DNA of 64,000 bases from Anaerosacchariphilus hominis (GCF_014290175.1 NZ_JACOOR010000005.1:1-64000), one strand, 5' to 3'; shown: positions 9,281 to 17,925, counted from the first letter of the stretch. Translations and numbers: made by a program. The notes: generated from the letters alone by a model not told the origin.

Positions 9281-9353
9281 TTAAAAAAGTGTCGACTACA
9301 ACATTTGCCACAGTTCGACACTTTATTTTACCAGTTTCCGGGTGGTTCGTCAA
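9281..9353 (-). promoter_or_regulatory. Promoter and attenuator-like hairpin before the LOR gene
   Basis: On the minus strand TTGACG (9348-9353), a 17-base spacer and TAAAAT (9325-9330) make a good sigma-A promoter. Starting at the expected transcript 5' end, arms AAAGTGTCGA and TCGACACTTT (9315-9324 and 9287-9296) pair and are followed by a T run. The hairpin may be an early terminator or an operator. Confidence 0.6.
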
Positions 9354-9428
9354 TTCTATTATACCTTCCATATTTATTTTCCAAAGGATAATATGTAACA
9401 TGTAAAAGTAATTTGTCAAATTTTTTTC

Positions 9429-9458
9429 TTGACATTTGAATCCCTTTTTCCGTATAAT
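9429..9458 (+). promoter_or_regulatory. Sigma-A promoter for the DUF2798 gene
   Basis: TTGACA (9429-9434), an 18-base spacer and TATAAT (9453-9458) match both consensus boxes exactly. The coding start is 131 bases downstream, so the mRNA has a long leader. Confidence 0.75.
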
Positions 9459-9510
9459 AAGCGGCGGACAATTTCACAGAACAAATCAGAACTGGTATAG
9501 AATTGGAAAC

Positions 9511-9558
9511 GACACAAGCGCTTCGCTCTTGATAACGAACAACACATGTGTCTTTTTT
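9511..9558 (+). terminator. Attenuator-like hairpin in the DUF2798 leader
   Basis: GACACA (9511-9516) pairs with TGTGTC (9547-9552), with an inner CAAG/CTTG stem, and TTTTTT follows at once. It lies between the promoter and the ribosome binding site of the 9590 gene, so it could stop transcription in the leader. Confidence 0.5.
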
Positions 9559-9589
9559 GTACCCATTTTTCGAAAAGGAGAACAATTTT

Positions 9590-10048
9590 ATGCCAAAAAC
9601 AAAGTTTCAAAATGTCATTTTCACTCTTATGATGGCTTTCCTTATGGTCTATGCCATGATCTGCTACAACATTTCCCTGAATATCGGAGAAATGAGCAAT
9701 CAGGTCTTTCTGATGGCTTTTCATGAAATGGTCATCATGTGGCCGGTAGCTTTTATCCTGGAGTTCTTTGTGGTTGATAACCTGGCTCACAAGCTCGCTT
9801 TCCGCATGGTAACGCCGCAGGATCGCCCGATCGTTATCACGCTGGCTATCTCTGTCATGATTATCTGCATCATGTGTCCGGTCATGAGTCTGATTGCAAC
9901 CCTGCTGTTCAAAAACGCCGGCTCTCAGTTTATTGCTGTTTGGCTGCAGACCACTTTCATGAATTTCCCGGTGGCTTTCTTCTGGCAACTGATGTACTGC
10001 GGACCGTTTATCCGGCTGATTTTCCGGAAAATGTTCCCGGAGAAATAA
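9590..10048 (+). CDS. DUF2798-type four-helix membrane protein
   Basis: A 152-residue integral membrane protein with four hydrophobic helices in two similar halves (FTLMMAFLMVYAMICYN near the start, ITLAISVMIICIMCPVMS in the second half), each half with a conserved MAF/MxF pattern seen in DUF2798 proteins. Function is unknown for the family. The start at 9590 has AAAAGGAG ahead; an in-frame ATG at 9548 lies inside the leader hairpin and lacks a binding site. The gene stands alone between two terminators. Confidence 0.75.
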   Translation: MPKTKFQNVIFTLMMAFLMVYAMICYNISLNIGEMSNQVFLMAFHEMVIMWPVAFILEFFVVDNLAHKLAFRMVTPQDRPIVITLAISVMIICIMCPVMSLIATLLFKNAGSQFIAVWLQTTFMNFPVAFFWQLMYCGPFIRLIFRKMFPEK

Positions 10049-10088
10049 GTGATATTGAATGGGATTCCAAAGGATTTTCCCCTTGCAT

Positions 10089-10146
10089 AAAATCGTCTGT
10101 ATCTGCACCATTCCTGAAAAACAGTTGCAAATACAGACGATTTTTT
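10089..10146. terminator. Bidirectional terminator between DUF2798 and metY genes
   Basis: AAATCGTCTGTAT and ATACAGACGATTT pair over a long stem with T runs on both strands. It separates two convergent genes. Confidence 0.85.
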
Positions 10147-10169
10147 CACAAAAATTGAATTCTATTGCA

Positions 10170-11450
10170 TTAAATCGCATCCAGCGCCTGGGCGATATCC
10201 GCAATCAGATCCTTCTTATCCTCCAGTCCGCAGGAAATCCGGATGAGCCCGGCCGGAACCCCGGCAGCGGCCAGCTGCTCATCGTTCATCTGTCTGTGGG
10301 TGGATGTGGCCGGATTCAGGCAGCAGGTGCGGGCGTCCGCCACATGGGTCTCAATGGCCGCCAGCTTCAGGTTCTTCATGAATTTTTCCGCCGCTTTTCT
10401 TCCGCCCTTCAGCTCGAAGGAAACCACGCCGCAGCCGCCGTTGGGCAGATATTTCTTCGCCAGTTCATAATATTTGTTGGAGGGCAGCGTCGGATAATTG
10501 ACAAACTCTACCTTCTCATGCTGCTCCAAGAATTCCGCTACAGCCTGGCCATTTTCCACATGGCGGGGCATCCGCACATGCAGGGACTCCAGACCCAGAT
10601 TCAGGATAAAGGCGTTCTGGGGAGACTGGACACAGCCCAGATCCCGCATGAGCTGGGAAGTACATTTCGTGATAAAGGCTCCCTCTTTACCGAATTTCTC
10701 TGCATAAGTGATACCATGATAGGATTCGTCCGGCGTACAGAGCCCGGGAAACTTGTCTGCATGGGCCATCCAGTCAAACTTACCGCTGTCGATGATGGCT
10801 CCGCCCAGGGCTGCGCCGTGGCCGTCCATATATTTGGTGGTGGAATGGGTGACAATGTCAGCGCCCCACGCAAAAGGCCGCAGATTTACCGGCGTCGGGA
10901 AGGTATTGTCCACAATGAGCGGTACGCCGTGGGCGTGGGCCGCCTTTGCGAATTTCTCGATATCCAGTACCGTCAGGGCCGGATTGGCAATGGACTCTCC
11001 GAATACAGCCCGGGTATTATCCCGAAATGCCGCGTTCAGTTCTTCCTCTGTGCAGTCCGGGGCCACGAAGGTGGATTCCACGCCCATTTTCTTCAGGGTC
11101 ACATCAATCAGGTTATAGGTACCGCCGTAGATGGAGGAAGACGCCACGATATGGCTGCCTGCCTCGCAGATATTAAACAGGGCGAAGAAGTTCGCCGCCT
11201 GTCCGGATGAGGTCAGCATACCTGCCGTACCGCCCTCCAGGGCCGTGATCTTCGCTGCCACATAATCATTGGTAGGGTTCTGCAGTCTGGAATAGAAATA
11301 GCCTTCCGCTTCCAGATCAAAAAGCTTTCCCATATCCTCGCTGGTGTCATACTTATAGGTGGTAGACTGAATGATCGGAATCTGTCTGGGTTCTCCGTTT
11401 CCCGGTGTGTAACCGGCCTGTACGCATTTGGTATTTAATGAATAATCCAT
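10170..11450 (-). CDS. metY: O-acetylhomoserine sulfhydrylase (MetY type)
   Basis: A PLP enzyme of 426 residues in the Cys/Met metabolism family that makes homocysteine (or methionine) from O-acetylhomoserine and sulfide in the cytosol. Family motifs are clear: PIIQSTTYKYD, YSRLQNPTND, TSSGQAANFF and the PLP lysine in THSTTKYMDGHGAALGG. The length is that of MetY rather than the shorter MetB/MetC. GGCGGAGA precedes the start. No SAM riboswitch fits the short upstream gap. The gene could also serve as a cysteine synthase-like enzyme; the name rests on family resemblance. Confidence 0.88.
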   Translation of the reverse strand: MDYSLNTKCVQAGYTPGNGEPRQIPIIQSTTYKYDTSEDMGKLFDLEAEGYFYSRLQNPTNDYVAAKITALEGGTAGMLTSSGQAANFFALFNICEAGSHIVASSSIYGGTYNLIDVTLKKMGVESTFVAPDCTEEELNAAFRDNTRAVFGESIANPALTVLDIEKFAKAAHAHGVPLIVDNTFPTPVNLRPFAWGADIVTHSTTKYMDGHGAALGGAIIDSGKFDWMAHADKFPGLCTPDESYHGITYAEKFGKEGAFITKCTSQLMRDLGCVQSPQNAFILNLGLESLHVRMPRHVENGQAVAEFLEQHEKVEFVNYPTLPSNKYYELAKKYLPNGGCGVVSFELKGGRKAAEKFMKNLKLAAIETHVADARTCCLNPATSTHRQMNDEQLAAAGVPAGLIRISCGLEDKKDLIADIAQALDAI

Positions 11451-11538
11451 GTGTATTCTCCGCCTTTACTTTCATTTTCATGGCTTCTATGTTACACCTA
11501 TTTTACATATCTGTAAAGATAGTGAACGCATGTTTTGC

Positions 11539-11712
11539 TTATTCCTGTCGCTTTTTGATCTGCGGCGGCCGATAATGATAGAGTTCGTTGTAGGCCTCCA
11601 ACTCGTCCACATCCTTCACCCCGCCTGGAATCAGGCCCGTACAGTCCTGGGCTGATGCAGCATTGGCCAGATAATCATAGGAATCAATGAGCTGCTCGTT
11701 CGGTTTTCGCAT
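11539..11712 (-). CDS. Small conserved-looking protein, 57 residues
   Basis: The frame opens with ATG at 11,710-11,712 after a perfect AGGAGG and ends at TAA. It is a soluble acidic peptide (NEQLIDSYDYLANAASAQDC, then TGLIPGGVKDVDELEAYNEL) ending in basic KKRQE. No family is known to me. The binding site and spacing argue for real translation. It lies between the uvrA-type terminator and metY and may be transcribed with metY. Confidence 0.6.
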   Translation of the reverse strand: MRKPNEQLIDSYDYLANAASAQDCTGLIPGGVKDVDELEAYNELYHYRPPQIKKRQE

Positions 11713-11747
11713 GGCAGAACCTCCTGTTATCTATAAGAAAAATCATG

Positions 11748-11793
11748 AAAAAGGGACAATCCGCTGTATTTTCTGTGACACAGCTATTGTCCC
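11748..11793 (-). terminator. Terminator after the UvrA-like gene
   Basis: GGGACAAT (11,753-11,760) pairs with ATTGTCCC (11,786-11,793), with a further inner ACAG stem, and a T run follows on the minus strand. Confidence 0.85.
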
Positions 11794-11829
11794 CTGCTTT
11801 TGTATTCTTATGTCTGCCGTTTTCTGGCT

Positions 11830-14334
11830 TTATTTTTTCTGCATATATTTTCCGGTCACACTTTCCGGATTGGCTGCCACCTGCGCGGGCGTACCGGCAG
11901 CTACAATGTATCCTCCGGCTTCTCCGCCGCCCGGTCCCATATCAATGATATAATCAGCGTTCCGGATCACATCCAGATCGTGTTCGATAACCAGCACCGT
12001 AGCGCCATTGTCCACCAGGGTCTGGAAGACCTGCAACAGAGTCCGGACGTCCAGCGGATGCAGACCGATGGTGGGTTCATCGAAGACAAAGACCGAATCA
12101 GACTGACCTTTCCCCATCTCACTGGCCAGCTTCAGACGCTGGGCTTCGCCGCCGGACAGGCTTGGCGTCTCCTCGCCCAGGGTCAGATAGCCCAGCCCCA
12201 GCTTTTCCAGAATCTCCAGGCGCTGATGAACAGTCTTCAGATCTTTCGTGGCCTCCAGCGCCGTATGCACATCCATTTCCATAAGCTCCGGCAAGGAATA
12301 CTGCTTTCCTGATTTCGTTTCATACCGAATCTGCCAGGTCTTTTTCCTGTACCGGGATCCGCCGCACTCAGTACAGGGGATATCCACATCCGGCAGAAAC
12401 TGCACATCCAGGCTGATTTCTCCGGTGCCATCGCAGATTGGACAGCGCAGCGCCCCTGTATTGTAGGAGAAATCGCCCGCCTTATAACCGTCTCTTTTTG
12501 CGTCTGCCGTTCTGGCAAATACCTTCCGCAGTTCATCATGGACGTTGGCATAAGTGGCCACGGTGGAGCGTACATTGATCCCGATGGGCGTGGCGTCGAT
12601 AAGCTTTACATGGGAGATGCCTTCGGCTGAAATCCCTTTCACATGCTCCGGCAGCTTTGTTCCGGTTGTCACTGCCTGCAGACCCGGTACCAGACTTTCC
12701 AGTACCATGGTAGTTTTTCCGGAACCGGATACGCCGGTTACGACCGTCAGTCTGCCTTTGGGAATGTCTGTTTCCAATGGTTTTACCGTATGAATCTGCG
12801 CCGTGGAAAGATGAATCTTTCCCAGGGAAAACAAGTCTGTTTCTGCCGCCTGGCAGCGTATCCGAGTGTCTGCCTTTCCTGACAAAAACGGGCCAATCAT
12901 GGAAGCCGGATTTGCCACAATCTCCGGGATACTGCCCTCGGCAATCACGTGTCCCCCGCCTGCGCCTGCCTCCGGTCCCATCTCGATAATCCAGTCGGAT
13001 TCTGCAAGGATCTGGATATCATGGTCCACCAGAATGACAGAATTACCGTCGGCGATCAGATCCTGCATCACTGCATTCAGCCCGACGATATTGGAAGGAT
13101 GCAGACCGATAGAGGGCTCGTCCAGCACGTAGAGCACGCCGGTGGTCCGGTTCCGGACGGCTCTGGCCAGCTGCATCCGCTGACGCTCTCCGGTAGACAA
13201 CGTCGAAGCCGCCCGATCCAAGGACAGGTAAGAAAGTCCCAGATCCATCAGACGCCTTGCCGCGCTCCGGAAGGACTCGCAGATGCTTTCGGCCATGGGA
13301 CGCATCTCTTTTGGCAGAGATGCAGGCACACCGTCCACCCAGTCCGCCAGCTCCCCAAGGGTCATCCGACAGGCCGCCTCTAACCCGATGCCGCGAAGTT
13401 TCGCCGCTCTGGCCCGTTCGGAAAGTCTGCTTCCGCCGCATTCCGGGCAGATCTCTTCTTTTAGAAAACGCTCTACCCGCTTCATGCCCTTGTCATCCTT
13501 TACCTTCGCAAGAGCATTTTCTACGGTATAGACTGCGTTAAAATAAGTAAAATCCAGTTCTCCCGCCTGATTGGTCTTCTTTGCTTTATAAAAAATGTGT
13601 TTTTTCTCCGCCGGACCGTGGTAAACGATCTCCTTTTCCCGCTCTGTCAGATCCCGGAAAGGCACATCGGTACGAACGCCCATTTCCCGGCACACATCGG
13701 TCATCAGGGACCACATGAGGCTGTTCCAGGGAGCCACCGCACCCTCATCAATGGTCAGGGACTCATCGGGCACCAGCGTATCCAGATTTACCGTATGAAC
13801 ACTTCCGGTACCGCCACATTTCGGGCATGCCCCCTGGGAATTGAAGGCCAGCTCTTCCGCCGACGGCGCATAGAAATGCTCGCCGCATTCCGGACAAATC
13901 AGCTCAGAACCGGCCGCTACCGCAAGGCTTGGCGCCACATAATGGCCGTTCGGACAGCGGTGGCTTGCAAGTCTCGAGTACATCAGTCTTAAAGAATTCA
14001 GAAGTTCTGTTCCGGTACCGAAGGTACTTCGGATGCCCGGAACGCCGGGCCGCTGATGAAGAGCCAATGCCGCAGGGACATACAAAACCTCATCCACCTG
14101 GGCCTTGGCTGCGCCTGTCATACGCCGCCTGGTGTAGGTGGACAGGGATTCCAGGTAACGCCTGGAGCCTTCCGCATACAGAACGCCCAGAGCCAGAGAG
14201 GATTTCCCTGAACCGGAGACACCTGCGATTCCCACGATTTTATTCAGAGGCACATCCACGTCAATATTTTTCAAATTGTGTACTCTTGCGCCGCGCACCC
14301 GGATGCACGCAGGCGCTGTATGCAGTTCTTTCAT
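11830..14334 (-). CDS. Short UvrA paralog (UvrA2-like ABC ATPase)
   Basis: The 834-residue protein has two ABC ATPase modules with Walker A GVSGSGKSS and GVSGSGKTT, signatures LSTGERQRMQLA and LSGGEAQRLKLA, and Walker B/H-loops LDEPSIGLHP and FDEPTIGLHP. Zinc-module cysteines CPECG/CPKCGGTG and CPICDGTG/CTECGGSRY are present. It is about 100 residues shorter than excision-repair UvrA (~940), mainly in the first half where UvrB is bound. Class II UvrA proteins of this size are linked to resistance to DNA-binding drugs. I infer a protective, not a core repair, role. Confidence 0.85.
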   Translation of the reverse strand: MKELHTAPACIRVRGARVHNLKNIDVDVPLNKIVGIAGVSGSGKSSLALGVLYAEGSRRYLESLSTYTRRRMTGAAKAQVDEVLYVPAALALHQRPGVPGIRSTFGTGTELLNSLRLMYSRLASHRCPNGHYVAPSLAVAAGSELICPECGEHFYAPSAEELAFNSQGACPKCGGTGSVHTVNLDTLVPDESLTIDEGAVAPWNSLMWSLMTDVCREMGVRTDVPFRDLTEREKEIVYHGPAEKKHIFYKAKKTNQAGELDFTYFNAVYTVENALAKVKDDKGMKRVERFLKEEICPECGGSRLSERARAAKLRGIGLEAACRMTLGELADWVDGVPASLPKEMRPMAESICESFRSAARRLMDLGLSYLSLDRAASTLSTGERQRMQLARAVRNRTTGVLYVLDEPSIGLHPSNIVGLNAVMQDLIADGNSVILVDHDIQILAESDWIIEMGPEAGAGGGHVIAEGSIPEIVANPASMIGPFLSGKADTRIRCQAAETDLFSLGKIHLSTAQIHTVKPLETDIPKGRLTVVTGVSGSGKTTMVLESLVPGLQAVTTGTKLPEHVKGISAEGISHVKLIDATPIGINVRSTVATYANVHDELRKVFARTADAKRDGYKAGDFSYNTGALRCPICDGTGEISLDVQFLPDVDIPCTECGGSRYRKKTWQIRYETKSGKQYSLPELMEMDVHTALEATKDLKTVHQRLEILEKLGLGYLTLGEETPSLSGGEAQRLKLASEMGKGQSDSVFVFDEPTIGLHPLDVRTLLQVFQTLVDNGATVLVIEHDLDVIRNADYIIDMGPGGGEAGGYIVAAGTPAQVAANPESVTGKYMQKK

Positions 14335-14346
14335 TTATTTCCCCTT

Positions 14347-15120
14347 TTATCCGATAATGGTGGAACCGTTTCCATAGAGATAAACGAGAAGCAGACCCAT
14401 CAATACCAGATGCCCCACATAAAACCAGTAGAAAAACCACTTCATGCCTTTCCAGCTTCCCCTGGTTCCATTATAGTAATACATAAACGGCCACACAAGG
14501 ATGATGCCATATTGCAGCAGACCATATACCACGTCGATGCAGAGACACCATACCAGCACATACATGGAGATGTAAGCCAGCATCCCAAGCACCTGTTTTC
14601 TCAGATTTCCCCGGTTGTTGTAGATATGCAGGGAGCATAAGACCGGAAAACAGGACCAGTCAGACGGAAACGCCAACAGACATAGCAGAAGAATCAGCAA
14701 ATTCTTCTGCCACTCCGTCAAAGCAAAGCTCCGGCGTTCATTATCATTCACATACAACGCCAGCGCCGCGCAGAACAGAGCCCAGATTACGCTGGTCTGA
14801 TTCAGCACGGAACTCCGGAATGAGATCCAGGAAATGCCGAAGCAAAAGGTGTAAGCAAAATGGGATATGACTGCGAAAACGAACAGCCTCTCCAGATACT
14901 TTTTCAGATTTCTCGTATAATGATAGCCCTCGGCAATCATAAACCACATGGTGGGAGCCGCCAGGCGGCCAATCAGGTGAATGCCCAGAAGCCACCAGGC
15001 CTTGTTATCGTAGCCCGGCCACAGGGTCCAGGCCAGATGGTCAAGAGCCATGGCCAGGATGGCAAATACTTTCAACTGATTTCCGGAAAAGCCGGTAAAA
15101 TTCTTTCCTTTCGTCTGCAT
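14347..15120 (-). CDS. TraX-family polytopic membrane protein
   Basis: A 257-residue membrane protein with about seven helices and the TraX pattern LKVFAILAMALDHLAW, then IGRLAAPTMWFMIAEGY. In the F plasmid TraX acetylates pilin; chromosomal homologs are of unknown role and may be acyltransferases. The start is the ATG at 15,118-15,120, preceded by GGGGGAGAG. A longer frame to 15,171 exists but its first 17 residues are translated from an IS605 end fragment (15,134-15,166), so I reject it. Confidence 0.8.
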   Translation of the reverse strand: MQTKGKNFTGFSGNQLKVFAILAMALDHLAWTLWPGYDNKAWWLLGIHLIGRLAAPTMWFMIAEGYHYTRNLKKYLERLFVFAVISHFAYTFCFGISWISFRSSVLNQTSVIWALFCAALALYVNDNERRSFALTEWQKNLLILLLCLLAFPSDWSCFPVLCSLHIYNNRGNLRKQVLGMLAYISMYVLVWCLCIDVVYGLLQYGIILVWPFMYYYNGTRGSWKGMKWFFYWFYVGHLVLMGLLLVYLYGNGSTIIG

Positions 15121-15133
15121 TCTCTCCCCCTTT

Positions 15134-15166
15134 CTGAAGTAACGAGAATGTGGCGTGCAGTTATTC
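15134..15166 (-). repeat. Solo IS605 left-end fragment
   Basis: About 33 bases match the outer part of the left ends at 383-437 and 21,955-22,005, including CATTCTCGTTACTT and the tip AACTGCACGCC. The inner hairpin arm is missing, so this is a relic and not an active end. It directly abuts the ribosome binding site of the TraX-like gene. Confidence 0.8.
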
Positions 15167-15201
15167 ATCATGCCATCTCCTTTCTTCGCGTTTTTGTCAT
15201 T

Positions 15202-15852
15202 TCATGATTTTGCCGCAAACATTTTCAACCGTTCCAGCAGATCACCCTGTAAATAGTATGTCGTCTCGAAATTCAGATACCGCATGGTCTGGTCGTCCCA
15301 CATGATTTTGATCTGTGCCGGGAATTCGTCGTCAGCGTCCCAGAATTGAATCAAAACCGGGAAAAAGGGAAATGCAGAGATCTCTGCCGTCACGTCCGCG
15401 CCTGCCAGCCTGGGCTTTATCTGACCGCCCAGGCGAATGCAGGATTGTTTTAATTCTTCCACTTTTCCGGAAAAATAATCGGCGTATTTTTGTGAGAAAA
15501 TATCCGCGCTGGGGCTTGCGCCTGCTGCTGCGAAATTCGCCACCAGCGTCCATTTCCCACTGAGGGGCGGAAGCTCCGGCTCTGAACTGTGGCAGAGCAT
15601 GTCGTAGATGGTCATGACGGTCTCGTAGGAACGGCACTCTGTATATGCCTCCCCATTCTTTTCATAGACCGTACCGGTGACCCGCTCGATGCGGCAGGGT
15701 GTCCCGATATAGGTCAGGTACAGATACCGCTCATCCATTTCCAGATAGAATTTCACTGCTAACTTTTCCTGATCATATTTCAAAAAATAACTCTTTCCGA
15801 TATCAACCTGTTTGTCATAGTTTGATGCCATTTGTTTCATCCTTTCCTGCAT
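15202..15852 (-). CDS. DUF3786 protein
   Basis: A 216-residue soluble protein. The pattern KLAVKFYLEMDERYLYLTYI, a TVMTIYDMLCHS segment and PVLIQFWDADDEFPAQIKIM fits DUF3786, whose role is unknown. A second DUF3786 protein is encoded at 58,019-58,696 inside a CooC operon; the two are only distantly alike. I chose the ATG at 15,850-15,852, which has GGAAGGG in place; an ATG at 15,840 and a GTG at 15,873 are alternatives. Confidence 0.7.
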   Translation of the reverse strand: MQERMKQMASNYDKQVDIGKSYFLKYDQEKLAVKFYLEMDERYLYLTYIGTPCRIERVTGTVYEKNGEAYTECRSYETVMTIYDMLCHSSEPELPPLSGKWTLVANFAAAGASPSADIFSQKYADYFSGKVEELKQSCIRLGGQIKPRLAGADVTAEISAFPFFPVLIQFWDADDEFPAQIKIMWDDQTMRYLNFETTYYLQGDLLERLKMFAAKS

Positions 15853-15910
15853 TAGCCCTTCCCGTTTCTGCACCTTTCCTGGAAAAAGCTTGCCAAAGCT
15901 ATGCTCTCTT

Positions 15911-16318
15911 TTATAACTTTATTTTCAGAGTACTGAGCGCCGCAATCAGAATTCCCACACAGGCAATCACTATATCAAATCCATAGGGAATCCCAAGCAT
16001 AAGCGACACCACCGTATACGCCAGAAACGCCAGCGCAAAGTACCCGAACCGCTTCATATGCGCCAGAGCGAACGCCTTTCTCCGCTCGCTGCCTGCGGCT
16101 TTGGCTTCCTCGTAGCTGGTACCGTTGTACCAGTAGACAGACTCTGTCTGATAAATCAAAAGAGTCAGGATAAAAATGCCAATGGTCGACGCATTATCTA
16201 CGACAGCCAGCGTAAGCTGTATTCCAAGATTTGGCAGAAAGCACGCGCCCACCACAACCACGCAGAATCCAATGAGCCAGACCACAAACCCGGTGTAGCT
16301 TTTCTTATATACCTCCAT
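15911..16318 (-). CDS. Small four-helix membrane protein
   Basis: A 135-residue protein with four hydrophobic segments (about residues 10-30, 35-55, 88-108, 112-130). A polar middle segment EEAKAAGSERRKAFALAHMK is cytosolic by the positive-inside rule. I do not recognise the family. AGGAGG precedes the ATG at 16,316-16,318. Confidence 0.65.
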   Translation of the reverse strand: MEVYKKSYTGFVVWLIGFCVVVVGACFLPNLGIQLTLAVVDNASTIGIFILTLLIYQTESVYWYNGTSYEEAKAAGSERRKAFALAHMKRFGYFALAFLAYTVVSLMLGIPYGFDIVIACVGILIAALSTLKIKL

Positions 16319-16352
16319 GAATAACTCCTCCTTAGTTGACTGATACACGTTT

Positions 16353-16830
16353 TCACGCCCTGTTTGTCTCCATCCATTTCACCGCAAAATCCACAAGCTC
16401 TCTCTGATACATCAGCCTGACAAGGGCATTGCCAATCCGGACCCCAGGAACCACATACGCTTTCTCATAATCCTCTCCGATTTTTTCAAAATCATTGCCA
16501 TCCACAAACAGGGTTTCGTAGGCTTTCCAGACTCTTTTCCCCGCTTCTGACACTGCGCTGTGTTCCACACAGGTATGCTTGCCCGGATATTTCGCATATC
16601 TGCCCCACGCGCACACAGACCGAGCCGGATGGTCGCTCCGGACACTGCCGGGCACCTGCCGGAACATTTCCGCAACAGCACCCATCGTATTGGTCGGGGT
16701 CAGATTTTTGTCATAAGCCGGCCAGTTGTCCCGAATGAGCTGCCAGTCCTTTTCCTCTGCTTCCCAATGAACCCCCGTCTCCGGATCCAGGTTTATTCCA
16801 ATCCCCCTCCATGTCTTGAAATCAACGCTA
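16353..16830 (-). pseudogene. AAC(3)-type aminoglycoside acetyltransferase, decayed
   Basis: Reading from about 16,830 the frame gives LDPETGVHWEAEEKDWQLIR, GAVAEMFRQVPGSVRSDHPA and the C-terminal YPGKHTCVEHSAV and ALVRLMYQRELVDFAVKW, all typical of AAC(3)/YokD antibiotic acetyltransferases. About 65 N-terminal residues, with the start codon, are missing. In the middle, SVCAWGRYA joins straight to KYPGKHTC, so roughly 50 residues that normally lie between them are deleted. No in-frame start with a binding site is seen. It is very probably inactive and overlaps the end of the LOG gene. Confidence 0.75.
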
Positions 16831-16834
16831 TCCC

Positions 16835-17404
16835 CTACAAAACCTTCCGCCCGTTCACCGTCAGCTTAAACGTGGTTCCCAGAATCTCTTGAATTTCTGA
16901 CAGATTCCCCGCAAAATAAATGCCCTGCTGCCGTTCCCCGGAAGAAAGCCCCTTTGCAATCATATGTTCAAGCAGCGCCTTCAGGCTATCGTAGTACCCG
17001 TTCAGGTTGTAGAGAATACAGGGCGCATCAAGCTGCTTTAAAGATACCTTTGACATGACCTCCGCAATCTCCTCCAGGGTTCCGGTGCCGCCCGGAAAGG
17101 CGAGAAAAGCATCCCCAAGCTCTATCATTTTCGCCTTCCGCTCCGCCATGGTGGGTGTCACATGAAGCTCCGTCAGGCCTTCATGCTGCACGTCCTCGTC
17201 CACAAAGCACTGGGCTTCAATTCCGATCACTCTTCCGCCTGCTGCAAGCGTACTGTCTGCCAGCTCGCCCATCAGGCCGGTTCTGGAACCGCCATATACC
17301 AGCGTATTGCCGCTTTTACCGATCCATTTTCCAAGCTCCTGTACAGCCGTTTTTAAAGCCGGATCATTTCCTTCATTTGCCCCCAGATAAACGGTTATCT
17401 TCAT
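16835..17404 (-). CDS. LOG-family (TIGR00730) nucleotide phosphoribohydrolase
   Basis: A 189-residue Rossmann-fold protein with both LOG motifs: VYGGSRTGLMG (phosphate binding) and PGGTGTLEEIAEV (catalysis). Family members hydrolyse nucleoside 5'-monophosphates to base and ribose phosphate; in plants they activate cytokinins. GAGGATAG lies before the start. Its 3' end touches the AAC(3) relic. Confidence 0.9.
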   Translation of the reverse strand: MKITVYLGANEGNDPALKTAVQELGKWIGKSGNTLVYGGSRTGLMGELADSTLAAGGRVIGIEAQCFVDEDVQHEGLTELHVTPTMAERKAKMIELGDAFLAFPGGTGTLEEIAEVMSKVSLKQLDAPCILYNLNGYYDSLKALLEHMIAKGLSSGERQQGIYFAGNLSEIQEILGTTFKLTVNGRKVL

Positions 17405-17472
17405 ATTCTATCCTCTCTATTCCTGTTCTTCCGCAGCCTTTTCAAAAAATGCGTGAAAAAACCGCTTGACTG

Positions 17473-17925
17473 CTATTGCATCTTTGTAAGAATTCCATCT
17501 TCCGTTAAAATCTGAAGGCATTCCATGGCATGATCGGCGTGCATCATCTGCCACACCTGTTCCATCCCGGCTGCCAGCGGCTTCTTCAGAAATTCCTCTC
17601 CGGAGATCCAGTACACACGCCCTTCCTCCGAGGAAATCAATTCGCCCTCAAATTCATTGGTCTTATAAAGGAGCCCCACATTCCGCACATTGCCTTCCAT
17701 CCAGTGATAGACACCCGTCAGCCTCGGATTTTGAATGGTCAGCCCGGTCTCTTCCCGGATTTCCCGGATCACCGATTCCCGAAAGGTCTCGCCCGGCTCC
17801 ACATGCCCGCCCGGAAATGTGGTTCCCTCATAGCTTTTGCTTACTTTATCCAGCGCCAGCACCCGTCCATGTTCGTCATAAACCATGCACATATTCATAA
17901 AGACTGCTTTTTCGATTCCTGCCAT
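17473..17925 (-). CDS. Nudix hydrolase (8-oxo-dGTPase-like)
   Basis: A 150-residue protein with an intact Nudix box GHVEPGETFRESVIREIREE-TGL, where the REXXEE glutamates bind metal. Enzymes of this layout often hydrolyse oxidised or other nucleoside triphosphates. The substrate is not certain. The ATG at 17,923-17,925 has AAGAGGAGA before it; upstream in-frame sequence is non-coding. Confidence 0.88.
   Translation of the reverse strand: MAGIEKAVFMNMCMVYDEHGRVLALDKVSKSYEGTTFPGGHVEPGETFRESVIREIREETGLTIQNPRLTGVYHWMEGNVRNVGLLYKTNEFEGELISSEEGRVYWISGEEFLKKPLAAGMEQVWQMMHADHAMECLQILTEDGILTKMQ

Noticed and set aside
9328..9585. Minus frames upstream of the LOR gene
   Set aside because: They run through a promoter on each strand and have no binding site.
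11451..11538. SAM or T-box riboswitch before metY
   Set aside because: The gap is too short and no matching stems are seen.
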